DNA of 64,000 bases from Arthrobacter sp. MA-N2 (lineage in GTDB: Bacteria > Actinomycetota > Actinomycetes > Actinomycetales > Micrococcaceae). Positions 1 to 8,627 of this stretch are shown piece after piece. Under the pieces are notes generated by a model. That model was not told where the DNA came from. It searched no databases and saw only the letters and a list, made by a program, of their open reading frames with translations. Each line of letters starts with the position of its first letter. Positions within the stretch are counted from its first letter, which is position 1. The translations under genes were made by a program, and so were the position numbers. The stretch is from NCBI RefSeq assembly GCF_000517125.1, contig NZ_KI912155.1, positions 1,238,080 through 1,302,079 on the forward strand. Direction: 5' to 3'.

Positions 1-74
1 CTCTGTAGCTCAGTTGGTAGAGCGTTCGACTGAAAATCGAAAGGTCACCGGATCGACGCCGGTCGGAGCCACCA
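1..74 (+). tRNA. tRNA-Phe (GAA), 5' end cut by window edge
   Basis: A cloverleaf can be folded by eye. The D-arm starts TAGCTCAGTTGG. The anticodon stem TTCGA/TCGAA (25-29 and 37-41) holds the loop with anticodon GAA at 32-34. The T-arm follows. The 3' acceptor strand CGGAGCC (64-70) is followed by an encoded ACCA (71-74). The acceptor strand pairs with GGCTCTG, of which the first two G lie before the window. Charged with phenylalanine. tRNA genes are frequent integration sites, and the region that follows is accessory in character. Confidence 0.95.
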
Positions 75-83
75 CCTGAAAGT

Positions 84-126
84 CCCCGTAGTTCCCAGTG
101 TTTATGGGAATTGCGGGGGTTTTTTC
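84..126 (+). terminator. Rho-independent terminator after tRNA-Phe
   Basis: The arm CCCCGTAGTTCCCA (84-97) pairs with the downstream TGGGAATTGCGGGG with one internal mismatch pair, across a 7-nt loop. It is followed by a T-run at 120-125. It sits 9 bases after the tRNA and would end its transcript. Confidence 0.85.
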
Positions 127-843
127 TTTGCTCTTCGAACCCGAAGATTCAGGGTTATAGGACAAAACGTGGGTAAATCCCAGACACCGGCAGTGCTGCT
201 CACCCGCGGCCGCCTTCCGTTCCGCACCAGCCCCGGACTGCTAACCAGGCCGAACCACCAACCAGACAGTCCGGAGGTATGCAAGCACCCCGGCCACCTT
301 AGGCTTCCAAAGCTTAGCTGCCCCCGAAATTCGCCCGCCAACGCTGGGAAGCAAGCCCCTCCCATACACACATTTTGTCTTATAACTAAAATTCTGGGAC
401 GGACCTCTGGTATTCCCTCGGTATAAGTGCAATGCGGTCGAGCCGCGACCGACCTGGAGGCGATCCGCGCCACAAAAAGAAGGATCGGGCCTTTGACTAT
501 CCGTTTTGATGAACCCAGCCCCACCGCCGAACCGTCTCAAAGCGATCTGCCTGATCCTGACCCTCGGAGCCACAGTGGTAAGGGCGTGACCGTCGTTTTC
601 CCTCTGTAGAGCTTCATGTTCCGATTCTTTGGAGGGTTTCAAGCGCGCTTTAGGGTCTCATTCCAAGTTCTAGCCGAGCGGATTCGAGGCCGGGCTTCGT
701 GGTCTCTTCCAGCTTGCTACTTACCGAGCGGCACGTAGAGCAAGGTGCCCAGTAGCGTGTCTTGCCCTCCTGAGGTCAATGACGCTTCAGATACGCCTGA
801 AGCCAAAACCGTTCCGTCAGGAAGTAAGTTCAGCCGCCGGGTT
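127..843. other. Gene-free stretch downstream of tRNA-Phe
   Basis: About 0.7 kb in which I recognise no gene. Short open frames exist on both strands, but they lack a convincing ribosome site and show no family motif. Base composition is more AT-rich than the core genes of this window. It probably represents decayed island DNA. No second copy of the tRNA 3' end (an attR candidate) was seen in it. Confidence 0.5.
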
Positions 844-1194
844 AAGGATGCAAAGGGAAGAGGCGCCGTGGACGTGATCGCCAACTACCACGAACTGTGG
901 GATGTGGAGCAGTCCTTCCGGATGTCCAAGGCCGAGCTACGAGCCCGGCCCATGTTCCACCGCACCTCGGACGCGATCGAAGCCCACCTGATCATTGTGT
1001 TCACCGCGCTGGCACTCAGCCGCGAAGCACAGAACCGGACCGGGCTCACGATCCGCAAGCTGATCCGCTAACTAAGGCCGCTTCGTTCAGCCACCATCGC
1101 GATCAACGGCACCGAGCAGACATTCCCACCAGCCATCCCCGACGACAAACAAGCAGTCCTCAACGCAATCCGGAACCCGCGGGCCAGGCACTAA
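844..1194 (+). pseudogene. C-terminal remnant of an IS1634-type (IS4 superfamily) transposase
   Basis: The frame reads VIANYHELWDVEQSFRMSK and continues into a run typical of the C-terminal end of IS1634-group DDE transposases, the YHxLWxVEQSFRMSK stretch carrying the catalytic Glu. An in-frame TAA at 1069-1071 interrupts it. The same frame then continues LRPLRSATIAING and ends naturally at 1192-1194, so the break is most simply one C-to-T change of a CAA codon. The N-terminal three quarters of the transposase and both terminal repeats are absent. Non-functional relic. Confidence 0.75.
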
Positions 1195-1445
1195 ACCGAA
1201 TGACCGAAGTCAGGGATAAGTTAGGCTCAATCTCAGTTCTTTGGAACGCCGTACACTTTCCAAGCCGTCGCTCATACGAAAGGTTGCGGGTAGCAGACCG
1301 AGGAAAACGGCAATATGATGGAGCACGTTGAATTACATAACCACACATATGACGTTCTTGGTGTGTCACAGCAGAAATATCAAAACGGTCCGTTCCTCTT
1401 GTAACCCGCGATTATTCTGAACAGGACCTGGGCCGCCTTCTTTGT

Positions 1446-2651
1446 TCAGAGAGTTGGCCTAGGGCTGAGTGCTTCCAAATATATCTCTTCTGCCTTTTCC
1501 GATAATTTTGACTGTCGGAATTGCTGCTGGGCTGAGCAGGCCTGAGCGGCGGTTTCGCGGCGGCGCGGGTTCTGCATAAGCGCTGAAAGCGCGATGGCTA
1601 GGCTCGGCGCCTCGTGTCCTGACGCAAGTTGATACGTGCCTTCGGGCAGTTCACTGGCTACGTTTGGGTCGCATAGCACGACGGGGGTTCCTAGAGCGAT
1701 TGCCTCCGTAACGATCAACCCTTGCGTTTCGAACCCCATCGAAGAATGGACCACCAGGTCTGAGGCGGCGATCTCACTGAAAAGTTTCTGCTGGCTGAGA
1801 TGCCCGCGAAATATCACAGACTGGTGAGGACTGCCGTGTTTGCGAATGAAAGTCCGGGCGGTCCTCATTTCAGCTCCATCCCCGCAGAGGCTGATCTCGC
1901 AGGCAAGCCCGGTCTGGGTGACTGCATCCAAGAAGGTGAGGAGCCGTTTCTCTGGGCTAAAACGTCCAGCCCAGAGGATTCTCAGTGGTTGCATGGACGT
2001 CTTCGGGGCGGATGCTTTCCGGAGCCAGTTGACAAGATCATCGTCGATTCCCGTCGGTAGTACTAACGGCCTTTGCGAAAATCCAGCTCGGATAAGAGAG
2101 TTTGCAAAATGATGCGAGGGCGTTATCCGTGCGCTTGCTCCATTGCCCAAAAGCGAAAGATAGCGATACGCCGGTTCTGGGATTCCAGGGGCGCCGGACT
2201 CTAACGGAAACTGCTTCCTGTGGATGTGTTCCAGAAGCCTTGCGATCGATCTCGGTATTGGAGTTGTGGCGGCAAGTCCCACCACGAGATTCGTGTGGTG
2301 TGTGATTAAGAACGGGACGTCATATATCTGAGAGATCGCCTTTCCTAAGAGACCGGCCCAAAAGTCTGCCTGGATATGAACGATATCTACAGGTGGAAGG
2401 TCCTTAAGTTTGGTTTGGATTTGGCGGAGCGATCTTTCCCCGACGAAACCCAAGGAATAGCTGCGATCTAGGGTCATGGGAAATGACGGGGTCGTGATGA
2501 TATCGGCCTGCTGCGGCGTACCGATTCTACCGGGGCTACAGAGGGTCACGCGATGGCCGCGGAGTTCCAAATACTTCTTTTGAAGGCAAACGGAGGACTG
2601 CGCACCTCCCAGAGACAACGGGTGTTGGTCGAGGAAAATCAGAATGTGCAT
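1446..2651 (-). CDS. Glycosyltransferase family 4 (GT-B fold)
   Basis: A 401-residue protein of normal GT4 length. The N-terminal half has the glycine-rich acceptor-side loop SLGGAQSSV (residues 13-21). The C-terminal half has the donor-binding motif GRFSPEKR (229-236) and the E-x7-E motif FETQGLIVTEA (E308 and E316), which holds the nucleotide-sugar. It therefore should be a retaining transferase that moves a sugar from an NDP-sugar to a lipid or glycan acceptor at the cytoplasmic face. It stands alone between two decayed insertion sequences, and GC is clearly lower than in the core genes, which suggests transfer. The ribosome site before ATG is weak (AGG only). Acceptor and sugar cannot be told from sequence; related pathways include PIM-type mannolipids and surface polysaccharide. 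Confidence 0.8.
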   Translation of the reverse strand: MHILIFLDQHPLSLGGAQSSVCLQKKYLELRGHRVTLCSPGRIGTPQQADIITTPSFPMTLDRSYSLGFVGERSLRQIQTKLKDLPPVDIVHIQADFWAGLLGKAISQIYDVPFLITHHTNLVVGLAATTPIPRSIARLLEHIHRKQFPLESGAPGIPEPAYRYLSLLGNGASARITPSHHFANSLIRAGFSQRPLVLPTGIDDDLVNWLRKASAPKTSMQPLRILWAGRFSPEKRLLTFLDAVTQTGLACEISLCGDGAEMRTARTFIRKHGSPHQSVIFRGHLSQQKLFSEIAASDLVVHSSMGFETQGLIVTEAIALGTPVVLCDPNVASELPEGTYQLASGHEAPSLAIALSALMQNPRRRETAAQACSAQQQFRQSKLSEKAEEIYLEALSPRPTL

Positions 2652-3033
2652 TGTGAACCTAAAAGAGGCAGTTGCTTCTGGATCCGGACGGGTGTCAGGG
2701 GTGACAAGGGACTTTGAATGCAGGTCTCGAAGTGTTTCTGAAACGACACCAATGATTCACTGGTGTTTGATTAGGCATCTGAGCGGCTGAAGCGGGGCGC
2801 CCTCGCGCAGGGCTCGGTGGACTTCACTTTCAGACACCGGACAATCGGGAGCGAAAAGACCCATCCATGCGGCTTTTAGTACTGCACATTACTGGTTGGC
2901 GTCGTCGGTGTGGCAGACATAGACGAGAACCTCTGGTGGATGCGGAAGGTCCATGCACTTCCCGGTGCCTGGATTTGGCCAGCGTTCCGTTACTGCTCCA
3001 TCATTGGCGCGTGGGCAAGTGGCATCGGCTAGG
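2652..3033. other. Gap without recognisable gene
   Basis: No frame here carries a family motif or good start signal. An open frame on the + strand at 2867-3094 is rich in Arg/His/Leu, has no homologue I recognise and overlaps the better small membrane frame on the other strand, so I left it out. It probably holds the promoter region of the GT4 gene (which starts at 2651 on the - strand). Confidence 0.4.
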
Positions 3034-3165
3034 CTATCCGCTTCGGCGTCGAAGCGCGCCACACGTTCTCTCGGCAGCTCCGACCCATATGTAGACGTAG
3101 ACCAGCGCCGCTAATATCGCGAATACTCCCGCGATGATAAAAAACACCACTAATATACTCGACAT
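3034..3165 (-). CDS. Putative 43-residue single-pass membrane protein
   Basis: This short frame starts at ATG 3165 with GGAG eight bases upstream (on the - strand) and ends with TAG at 3034. The product begins MSSILVVFFIIAGVFAI and has an uninterrupted hydrophobic segment over residues 4-29. A short tail rich in Arg (ERTCGALRRRSG) should lie in the cytoplasm by the positive-inside rule. It lies on the same strand as, and about 380 bases upstream of, the GT4 gene. No family is recognised. The case rests on the ribosome site plus the clean membrane segment; it could still be chance in decayed DNA. Confidence 0.35.
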   Translation of the reverse strand: MSSILVVFFIIAGVFAILAALVYVYIWVGAAERTCGALRRRSG

Positions 3166-3376
3166 GCCTAGTCTCCTCGGTTCGACCTTATTGGGGTACT
3201 CTCTGTGCACAACAGCTAGTAGCGGTATTCTCCGGAAGAGTGACTCGATTTCTCGCCCGAATGCTTAGAGATGTGTCGGACGAGATGACGATCCCACGTC
3301 TCAGGGTTGGGTGATGCCAGTGGCTCAGAGCAAGGTTCCCATGTGATGCAGGGCGAGAACCAGGAATTGATTCACG

Positions 3377-4045
3377 ATGTCCAGCCAATCTTTAATCGCC
3401 GTGGGCGACGATAGTTTGATGAAGAGCAGGAGCCCGGGATCCCGTTCCGGGGGTCCGACGCCGAAGCGATCGATCACCCCGGCCCAGAAACTTGATTACT
3501 TGGCCGCCTATGAAGACGCTATTTTGCGGAACGAGGGTGGCGCGTATTTGCGGGAGCAGGAGATCTATTCCTCGCAGATTACCGAGTTGCGCAAACTCCG
3601 TGATGCCGGCGTCCTTGAGGGAAAGAAGCCTTGTGAACGGATTCGCCGGTTGAGCCCGTAGCAGGTCGAGACCGCGCGGCTGCGGCGCGAGATCGAGGAC
3701 TCGAAGCGGCACCTGGCCACGACGGAGGTGGCGTTGGAGATCATGTCAAAACGCACGAGCTCTTGGCAGAACTCTCGAAGAGCTCGCGGGACGAACCACC
3801 GCATACGAAGCACTGATGTCCGCCTACCGCGACCTCACGGCCGCCGGAGTTGGAGCCGGACCTCAGCCCGGATTGCCGGGGTGGCACGGGCTACCGCGAC
3901 ACGGAAGCCGCGCCGGCTGCCGATCCAGATCTACGCAGTCCTGCTGGACGAAGGCGCGTATCTGGCGCCGATCTCCACTATCTACCGGGAACTGGCGCAG
4001 AACAAGCAAGTCAAGGAACGCCGTCGCCTGGCTCGGCAGGTCTAC
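3377..4045 (+). pseudogene. Decayed IS3-family element (orfA plus start of orfB)
   Basis: OrfA homology begins near the ITPAQKLDYLAAYEDA stretch and continues through GGAYLREQEIYSSQITELRK and AGVLEGKKP, typical of the helix-turn-helix OrfA of one IS3 subgroup. A TAG at 3659-3661 interrupts it where a Glu is expected. The frame resumes with a coiled segment ending HLATTEVALEIM, then is frameshifted. OrfB starts at 3816 (MSAYRDLTAAG), shifts frame near 3860-3880, shows an internal deletion, gives IYAVLLDEGAYLAPISTIYR, and stops making sense after ERRRLAR near 4045. The whole DDE domain is missing. At least one nonsense change, two frameshifts and a truncation make it dead. Confidence 0.75.
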
Positions 4046-5163
4046 TCCGGTCTAGTCGGCGGTGGGGGAGTTGCTCGGCTGGGTTTGGTTTGGATGACCG
4101 CGGTGGAGATGTTCTCGTGGTGGGTATTCTTGCCGAACTTGAGGATGGTGTGGTGGTAAAAGGCGTATCCGAAGAGGACCGTGCCCAGCAGCAGGATTGC
4201 CCGGGTGATAATTGTTCCCGCAATGGCTTCAGCTGCGGTTACCCCTCCGAGCGTGAGGATTGCAACCATTAGTAATTCGTAGAGGCCCGTGCCTCCCGGG
4301 GTGATCACGATAATGCTGCAGATCGTGGAGATGCCGTAGGCGATGAGCAGGGTTCCAAAATTCACTTCTGCACCGATAGAGCAGAACGTGATGTAGAAAA
4401 GGGCAACGTCCGCGAGGTTGAAAATTAAGGACCATGCAAAGGGGAGTATCAGGGCTTTGGGGTTTGCCCGCAACTCGACATATGCACCTCCCATATCGCG
4501 GGCGAATCGGTGAGCTTGATCGACTTTCAGAACATTCTTCCGTACGCGAGGAATTCGTCGAAACAGTGCGTTTATACCGCGCACAGCTCTGTCCGTCACA
4601 GCTAGGACCAGTTTTTCATTTCGGATCGTGAGAGTGATCAGGGTAATCGCTGCACCGGAGATAAGCGTGAGAGCCACTGATATGGTCAGCTCGGACGGAG
4701 CGAGCGTGTCGCTGAATACCTTCCAGGTAATGACGACGAGCAGCAAAAGGATATATGAAGAAAAACTGGCCACGAATCTTACCAATTGAGCCAAGATTGA
4801 ATCGCCTGGGCTGACTTTGAAAAACCCAAGCTTCCAACTGAGGAATGAAAGCCCTGCGGCGCCACCGCTTGGAACGATGTGATTCAGGAAGTTGAATTCC
4901 AGGGACATCCGCATGGCGCTGGTTGTTCGGACGCCTTTGAGCTGCCCGCGGCTTCGAAGGTAGGAGAACATTGATTCTCCAGTGGACAGGTAGCTGATGC
5001 ATTGAACCGGGATCAATAGGGCCAGGATCCAATAGTTCGCGTGGGCCAGGTACTCGGCGACGCCCTGCACTTCGTGCCAGGCGGAAACGACCAGGATGAC
5101 GACCATGACCAGCGTAAAGACCAGCATCCAAGTCCGGAAGGATTTCAATCCAGGGTTGCCCAT
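4042..5163 (-). CDS. LPG_synthase_TM (YbhN/UPF0104-type) integral membrane protein
   Basis: About 373 residues with roughly eight hydrophobic segments. The family core is visible: EFNFLNHIVPSGGAAGLSFL in the first half and the late VITPGGTGLYE motif. These are hallmarks of the lysylphosphatidylglycerol-synthase transmembrane family, members of which act as lipid or glycolipid flippases or flippase-like partners of glycosyltransferases. I start at ATG 5163 (MGNPGLKSF) rather than 5262, because the upstream part is polar, reads like chance, and would overlap the GT2 gene by over 100 bases. With the chosen start the overlap is 19 bases, so the two are translationally linked. The Pro-rich tail (TPPPPTRPE) abuts the decayed IS3 element, and the original C-terminus may have been altered there. 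Substrate unknown; a role in moving the GT2/GT87 product is an inference. Confidence 0.8.
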   Translation of the reverse strand: MGNPGLKSFRTWMLVFTLVMVVILVVSAWHEVQGVAEYLAHANYWILALLIPVQCISYLSTGESMFSYLRSRGQLKGVRTTSAMRMSLEFNFLNHIVPSGGAAGLSFLSWKLGFFKVSPGDSILAQLVRFVASFSSYILLLLVVITWKVFSDTLAPSELTISVALTLISGAAITLITLTIRNEKLVLAVTDRAVRGINALFRRIPRVRKNVLKVDQAHRFARDMGGAYVELRANPKALILPFAWSLIFNLADVALFYITFCSIGAEVNFGTLLIAYGISTICSIIVITPGGTGLYELLMVAILTLGGVTAAEAIAGTIITRAILLLGTVLFGYAFYHHTILKFGKNTHHENISTAVIQTKPSRATPPPPTRPE

Positions 5164-5978
5164 CTCTTGGTGTTGCCGTACCTGTGGGCGTTTAGTGTGT
5201 GGCCGTCCGTTTGGTAGTACTGTTTCAGTTTCTTGGAATCGAACGAGCGAAACAGGTGGCATTTGACCATCAATTTTTCGCTTCGGCGGATCCGGGCCCC
5301 TGTCTTGAGTAGGGCAATCGTCAGATCTACGTCTTCGCTGAATCTGTTGTCACCAAGGTGGACCTGTTCCCGGATTTCCTGCCAGGCTTCGCGTTTCAGT
5401 GCGGAATTGAACCCGTAAAGCATGGGCGAAACTCCGATACTTCGTTCGTGCCAGAACCGGAAAGCACGGTAGTAGCAGGACATCCAGAACTTTTCCTTCG
5501 GAGATATTTCCTGAATCGATGCTCCCCCCGCGATTGCTGCTACCGGATTCCCGGTACGCACGGAGAATTCACGCCGGATTATTTCAGCCCAATCGGGCGA
5601 GACGATAGTGTCAGCGTCGATTCTTGCAATAATTTCACTTTTTGCTGAATCAAAACCTGCAGTTCGGGCGAATGTGATGCCCTGCCGTGATTCGGCGACG
5701 ATTGAGACGCCCGTGTGCTGCTTCGCTCGGCGGATCGTGTCATCAGTGCAGTTGTTATCCACGACGATGATTTCGTCCACTGGATGCGTCTGGTTTTGAA
5801 TTGCGGAGAGGCAGGCATTAATGTGTCGAGCTTCGTTGTACACGGGTATTACAACACTGATGGTCAGTGAAGATTCGTCCAAAGCGGACCTTCCTTTGCT
5901 GATGATTTTGAAATCCCTGAACCCCCGCAATGATTTGGGGCGATGTTCAGGATTCCGAAGACATGGTCCTACGCGCAT
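5145..5978 (-). CDS. Glycosyltransferase family 2
   Basis: A 277-residue GT-A protein. The nucleotide-binding start SVVIPVYNEARHINACLSAI is followed by VVDNNCTDDT and the metal-binding DxD-type motif ARIDADTIVSPDW, then a family-typical YRAFRFWHERSIG stretch. Inverting transfer of a sugar from an NDP-sugar or lipid-linked donor to an envelope acceptor is expected, on the cytoplasmic side. No strong trans-membrane helices are seen. The start is uncertain: ATG 5978 adds about 35 residues before the domain, and a non-ATG start nearer ISKGRSALDES is possible. It lies 34 bases after the GT87 gene and overlaps the flippase-like gene, so the three form one operon on the - strand. Confidence 0.82.
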   Translation of the reverse strand: MRVGPCLRNPEHRPKSLRGFRDFKIISKGRSALDESSLTISVVIPVYNEARHINACLSAIQNQTHPVDEIIVVDNNCTDDTIRRAKQHTGVSIVAESRQGITFARTAGFDSAKSEIIARIDADTIVSPDWAEIIRREFSVRTGNPVAAIAGGASIQEISPKEKFWMSCYYRAFRFWHERSIGVSPMLYGFNSALKREAWQEIREQVHLGDNRFSEDVDLTIALLKTGARIRRSEKLMVKCHLFRSFDSKKLKQYYQTDGHTLNAHRYGNTKRWATLD

Positions 5979-6012
5979 TATCTGCAGAACCTTAAATTAT
6001 GACGCGGTCAAT

Positions 6013-7338
6013 TCAGGCATATCCTCCACGGATTGATGGGGGCGAGTAACCGGATTCCAACGCTTCTTCTGCGGGGAACAAAAGTAGGCGGGGGTCTGCC
6101 CGGCGTTGCGCGAAGAACATTCCGATCGCTGCAACCGATGTGAGAATGAGGGACTCGCGGAGGAGAATCCCCAAGGGAGCAAGCCAGACCGAACCGGATC
6201 GCAGGATGTATTCGCCCAAGAATGTTCCTTGCAGAACCAGTACTAGAACGGCGACAGCCACGAAGATGCGGGTCTTCGTCTTTCCGCGGAACCAAAGCAC
6301 GATGAGGGCCGGAATCAGATAAACCCAGTGGTGCACCCAGCTCACAGGCGAGATAAGGGTAGCGGTGAGGCCGACAGTCAGAACGGCTGCCATCGGCTGT
6401 CCGGAGCGGAAGACCGCTGCGGCGGACATCAGGCAGAGAATGGCCACTATTACCACGAGCACCTTTGATGCTGGTATCGCCCACTCCCCGAGCGCTGCGG
6501 CAGCCCCTTGGATGGAACTATTTCCGGCACTGGCAAATTGGGTGCCCAGGTCCACCTTTGAGCTAAGGTGCCAGACGCAGGAGAGCCAGTAGGTCCCGGA
6601 CATAGCCGGAAACAAGATCGCCCCTATCGCGACCGTTCCGGCAAAACCTGCAACAGCGGAGAAGGCCATTCGCCATTGCCGGGTAATCAAAAGGTAGGGA
6701 ATGAAGATCCCCGGGGTTAGCTTGATGCCGGCAGCAACCCCGATCAGCATTCCTTGAGGGACGAAGCGGGTCCAACGACTATTGGCGTGACGGAAGAAAT
6801 CTGCAAGACAGAGAACCGCCAAGAACAGGTTGATCTGGCCCCACACCAGGTGTTGGGAAATGATCGAGGTGCAGCAACTAAGGACAACGAGGCCAATCCA
6901 TATCCCAAGCCGCTTAGACAGGGATCGTGGCAGGCAAAGTCCGATGATCCAGGGCACGGTTGCCACACAAGCGATCGTCCACACTGTGAAAGCAATATGG
7001 GTGGGAAAAGCGCTCGTGAACGTGAGGAGTGCTGCCGCGAACGGCGTATAGACGAAGGGTAGCCCGTCAGGTAAGTACTCCCCGAAGACGTTGCCGGCAT
7101 AGACGTCGTCCCCGGACCAGAAGGAAGCCGAACCATAGCGATAGACCAGGAAGTCCACGGGGGGAAAGACACCTACATTGAGCATATATAGATTCGCGAA
7201 AACGATGCCCAGGATCAGGACGGCTACGGCTACCGGCCACTTCCGGCGGAAGGTCGGGATGGGCGAGGCCGCCATGGGGGGCGCGACGAGGGCTGCCCGA
7301 TCGCCAGACCAGTCCAGGGCCGGGGGTGTAGTCGGCAT
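6013..7338 (-). CDS. GT87 (DUF2029) polyprenyl-phosphate-mannose-type glycosyltransferase
   Basis: A 441-residue polytopic membrane protein with about ten hydrophobic stretches. After the first membrane helix (ending near residue 55) comes the extracytoplasmic loop with an acidic motif VDFLVYRYGSASF, then YTPFAAALL. Later GQINLFLAVL and AAGIKLTPGI match the GT87 family, which includes mycobacterial PimE-like mannosyltransferases. Such enzymes use polyprenyl-phosphate-linked sugar outside the membrane. This is the first gene of the three-gene operon with GT2 and the LPG_synthase_TM gene. Its promoter must lie in the spacer with the divergent Asp23 gene (7339-7585). The sugar is inferred only from family knowledge. 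Confidence 0.82.
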   Translation of the reverse strand: MPTTPPALDWSGDRAALVAPPMAASPIPTFRRKWPVAVAVLILGIVFANLYMLNVGVFPPVDFLVYRYGSASFWSGDDVYAGNVFGEYLPDGLPFVYTPFAAALLTFTSAFPTHIAFTVWTIACVATVPWIIGLCLPRSLSKRLGIWIGLVVLSCCTSIISQHLVWGQINLFLAVLCLADFFRHANSRWTRFVPQGMLIGVAAGIKLTPGIFIPYLLITRQWRMAFSAVAGFAGTVAIGAILFPAMSGTYWLSCVWHLSSKVDLGTQFASAGNSSIQGAAAALGEWAIPASKVLVVIVAILCLMSAAAVFRSGQPMAAVLTVGLTATLISPVSWVHHWVYLIPALIVLWFRGKTKTRIFVAVAVLVLVLQGTFLGEYILRSGSVWLAPLGILLRESLILTSVAAIGMFFAQRRADPRLLLFPAEEALESGYSPPSIRGGYA

Positions 7339-7585
7339 AGATTCTCCACATTCGTCTTTCGGCCGTCTTTCGGCCAGAAGTTTCCACTACTTAATAGCCA
7401 GGACCGCGATACGAATGACGCAACAATCCCGAACAATCCGTGCCTGCGCGGATTTGGGAATATCGGCTGACCCACGGCAACCAGAAATCCCGCCCGAATT
7501 GCGGTCTTCCTCTTTGTATTCCCCTTTGTCTCCGCCTTCTCACAAGCAAGCGCTAGGGTGGTACTCACAAGAAGGGGAGGGCTAC

Positions 7586-8059
7586 ATGGAACAGCAGGAA
7601 AGCCATACCGCACCTGAACCGGAAGCCGTTGGGGCTCCGGTGTCCGAAGACAGGCAAACAGTGGCAGGTAGCGGCCGCACAGTGATCTCGGATTCTGCTG
7701 TCGCCAAGGTTGCCGGTATCGCCGCGCGCGCAGTCCCGGGCGTCTACTCGCTCGGCTCGGCCCCTTCACGCGCGCTCGGAGCCATCCGCGACGCTGTCGG
7801 CAGCCAAGACCATGCTGCGGGCGTCCGCGCCGAGGTTGGCGAAACCCAGGTGGCCGTGGACATCAACCTTGTGGCCGTCTATGGATACCCTCTGCATGAT
7901 GTCGCCAACCAGGTCCGCGCGGCGGTCTACCATGCGGTTGAATCGTTGGTTGGCCTGGAGGTCATCGAGGTCAATGTCGAGATCAACGATGTCTACGTTG
8001 CCCCACCCGTCAAAGCCGGAACAAAGGGCGCACTATCGGAAAGGGAGCCACTCCAGTGA
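7586..8059 (+). CDS. Asp23/Gls24 family envelope stress protein
   Basis: 157 residues. A disordered N-terminus (MEQQESHTAPEPEAVG) is followed by the Asp23 domain: ISDSAVAKVAGIAARAVPGVY, an AVDINLVAVYGYPL strand, and the VNVEINDVYV end. I place the start at ATG 7586, which has GGGGAGG six bases upstream; longer frames from 7178 lack such a site and overlap the divergent promoter region. Asp23-type proteins are cytosolic, bind the membrane through AmaP-like anchors and respond to cell-envelope or alkaline stress. Here an AmaP-like anchor is the fifth gene. First gene of an overlapping operon 7586-9912. Confidence 0.9.
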   Translation: MEQQESHTAPEPEAVGAPVSEDRQTVAGSGRTVISDSAVAKVAGIAARAVPGVYSLGSAPSRALGAIRDAVGSQDHAAGVRAEVGETQVAVDINLVAVYGYPLHDVANQVRAAVYHAVESLVGLEVIEVNVEINDVYVAPPVKAGTKGALSEREPLQ

Positions 8060-8247
8060 ACATGACCGTTGTCGGAATCGGGATCGGCGCCTTCGTGGCG
8101 TTCATGGCCTTCCAATTCGGACTATGGGGCTTTGTTATTGCCCTTCTCTTCATGGGAATCGGCGCCCTCCTGGGGCGTGCTGCAGACGGAAAGCTTGATC
8201 TGCGAAGCGTGCTGGACGCCCTCACCGGCCGCCGCTCGTCGTCATGA
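8056..8247 (+). CDS. DUF2273 small membrane protein
   Basis: 63 residues with two close hydrophobic segments (about 4-21 and 23-42) and a basic tail ending GRRSSS. This is the layout of the DUF2273 proteins found in Asp23/AmaP clusters. GTG 8056 overlaps the stop of the Asp23 gene (GTGA) and has GGGAG eight bases upstream; ATG 8062 is the alternative. Translationally coupled to both neighbours. It probably sits in the membrane with the AmaP-like protein. No reaction is known. Confidence 0.8.
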   Translation: MNMTVVGIGIGAFVAFMAFQFGLWGFVIALLFMGIGALLGRAADGKLDLRSVLDALTGRRSSS

Positions 8248-8627
8248 GCTCCGCGGCTGAGGCGGTGCAGCCCGCCGTGACGATGGCTGGCCACAATCGG
8301 ATCAGCACTCAGGCACTCACCACTTTGGCGCAGGCGGCCGCTGCCGAGGCGCTCGGTGTCCCGCCGCACGATGTGCGAGCCGAGTGGTCGGACGACGGCG
8401 GACTCCTGGCACTCTCGATTGCCGCCCCGATCCGTGTGCCCTCGCTGATGGAAGTCCACAGGGATCCCCTCCGGGTAGCGGCATTCGGTGGAACGGTATG
8501 GGACCGCGCCGTAGCTGCCAAAACGGTCATCCTTGAACGTGTCACCCAACTCAGTGGTTCTACCCTGAGTCGCGTGGATATCCGGATCAGCGGCGCACAC
8601 ATCAGTGAAGGAGTTCGGGTCCAATGA
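8244..8627 (+). CDS. Second, divergent Asp23-like protein
   Basis: 127 residues, soluble. It resembles a shortened Asp23/Gls24 fold: a helical first part (ISTQALTTLAQAAAAEALGV), a central strand LLALSIAAPIRVP, and the ending RVDIRISGAHI, which matches the closing strand of Asp23. It starts at ATG 8244, overlapping the previous stop (ATGA). It may form mixed assemblies with the first Asp23 protein; that is an inference from co-occurrence. Sequence similarity is weak, so the call is tentative. Confidence 0.6.
   Translation: MSSAAEAVQPAVTMAGHNRISTQALTTLAQAAAAEALGVPPHDVRAEWSDDGGLLALSIAAPIRVPSLMEVHRDPLRVAAFGGTVWDRAVAAKTVILERVTQLSGSTLSRVDIRISGAHISEGVRVQ

Noticed and set aside
427..609. Short open frames after the tRNA
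   Set aside because: No start signal, no motif; the region looks decayed.
2867..3094. 75-residue + strand open frame in the island
   Set aside because: Composition looks random, no ribosome site, and it overlaps a better small membrane frame on the other strand.
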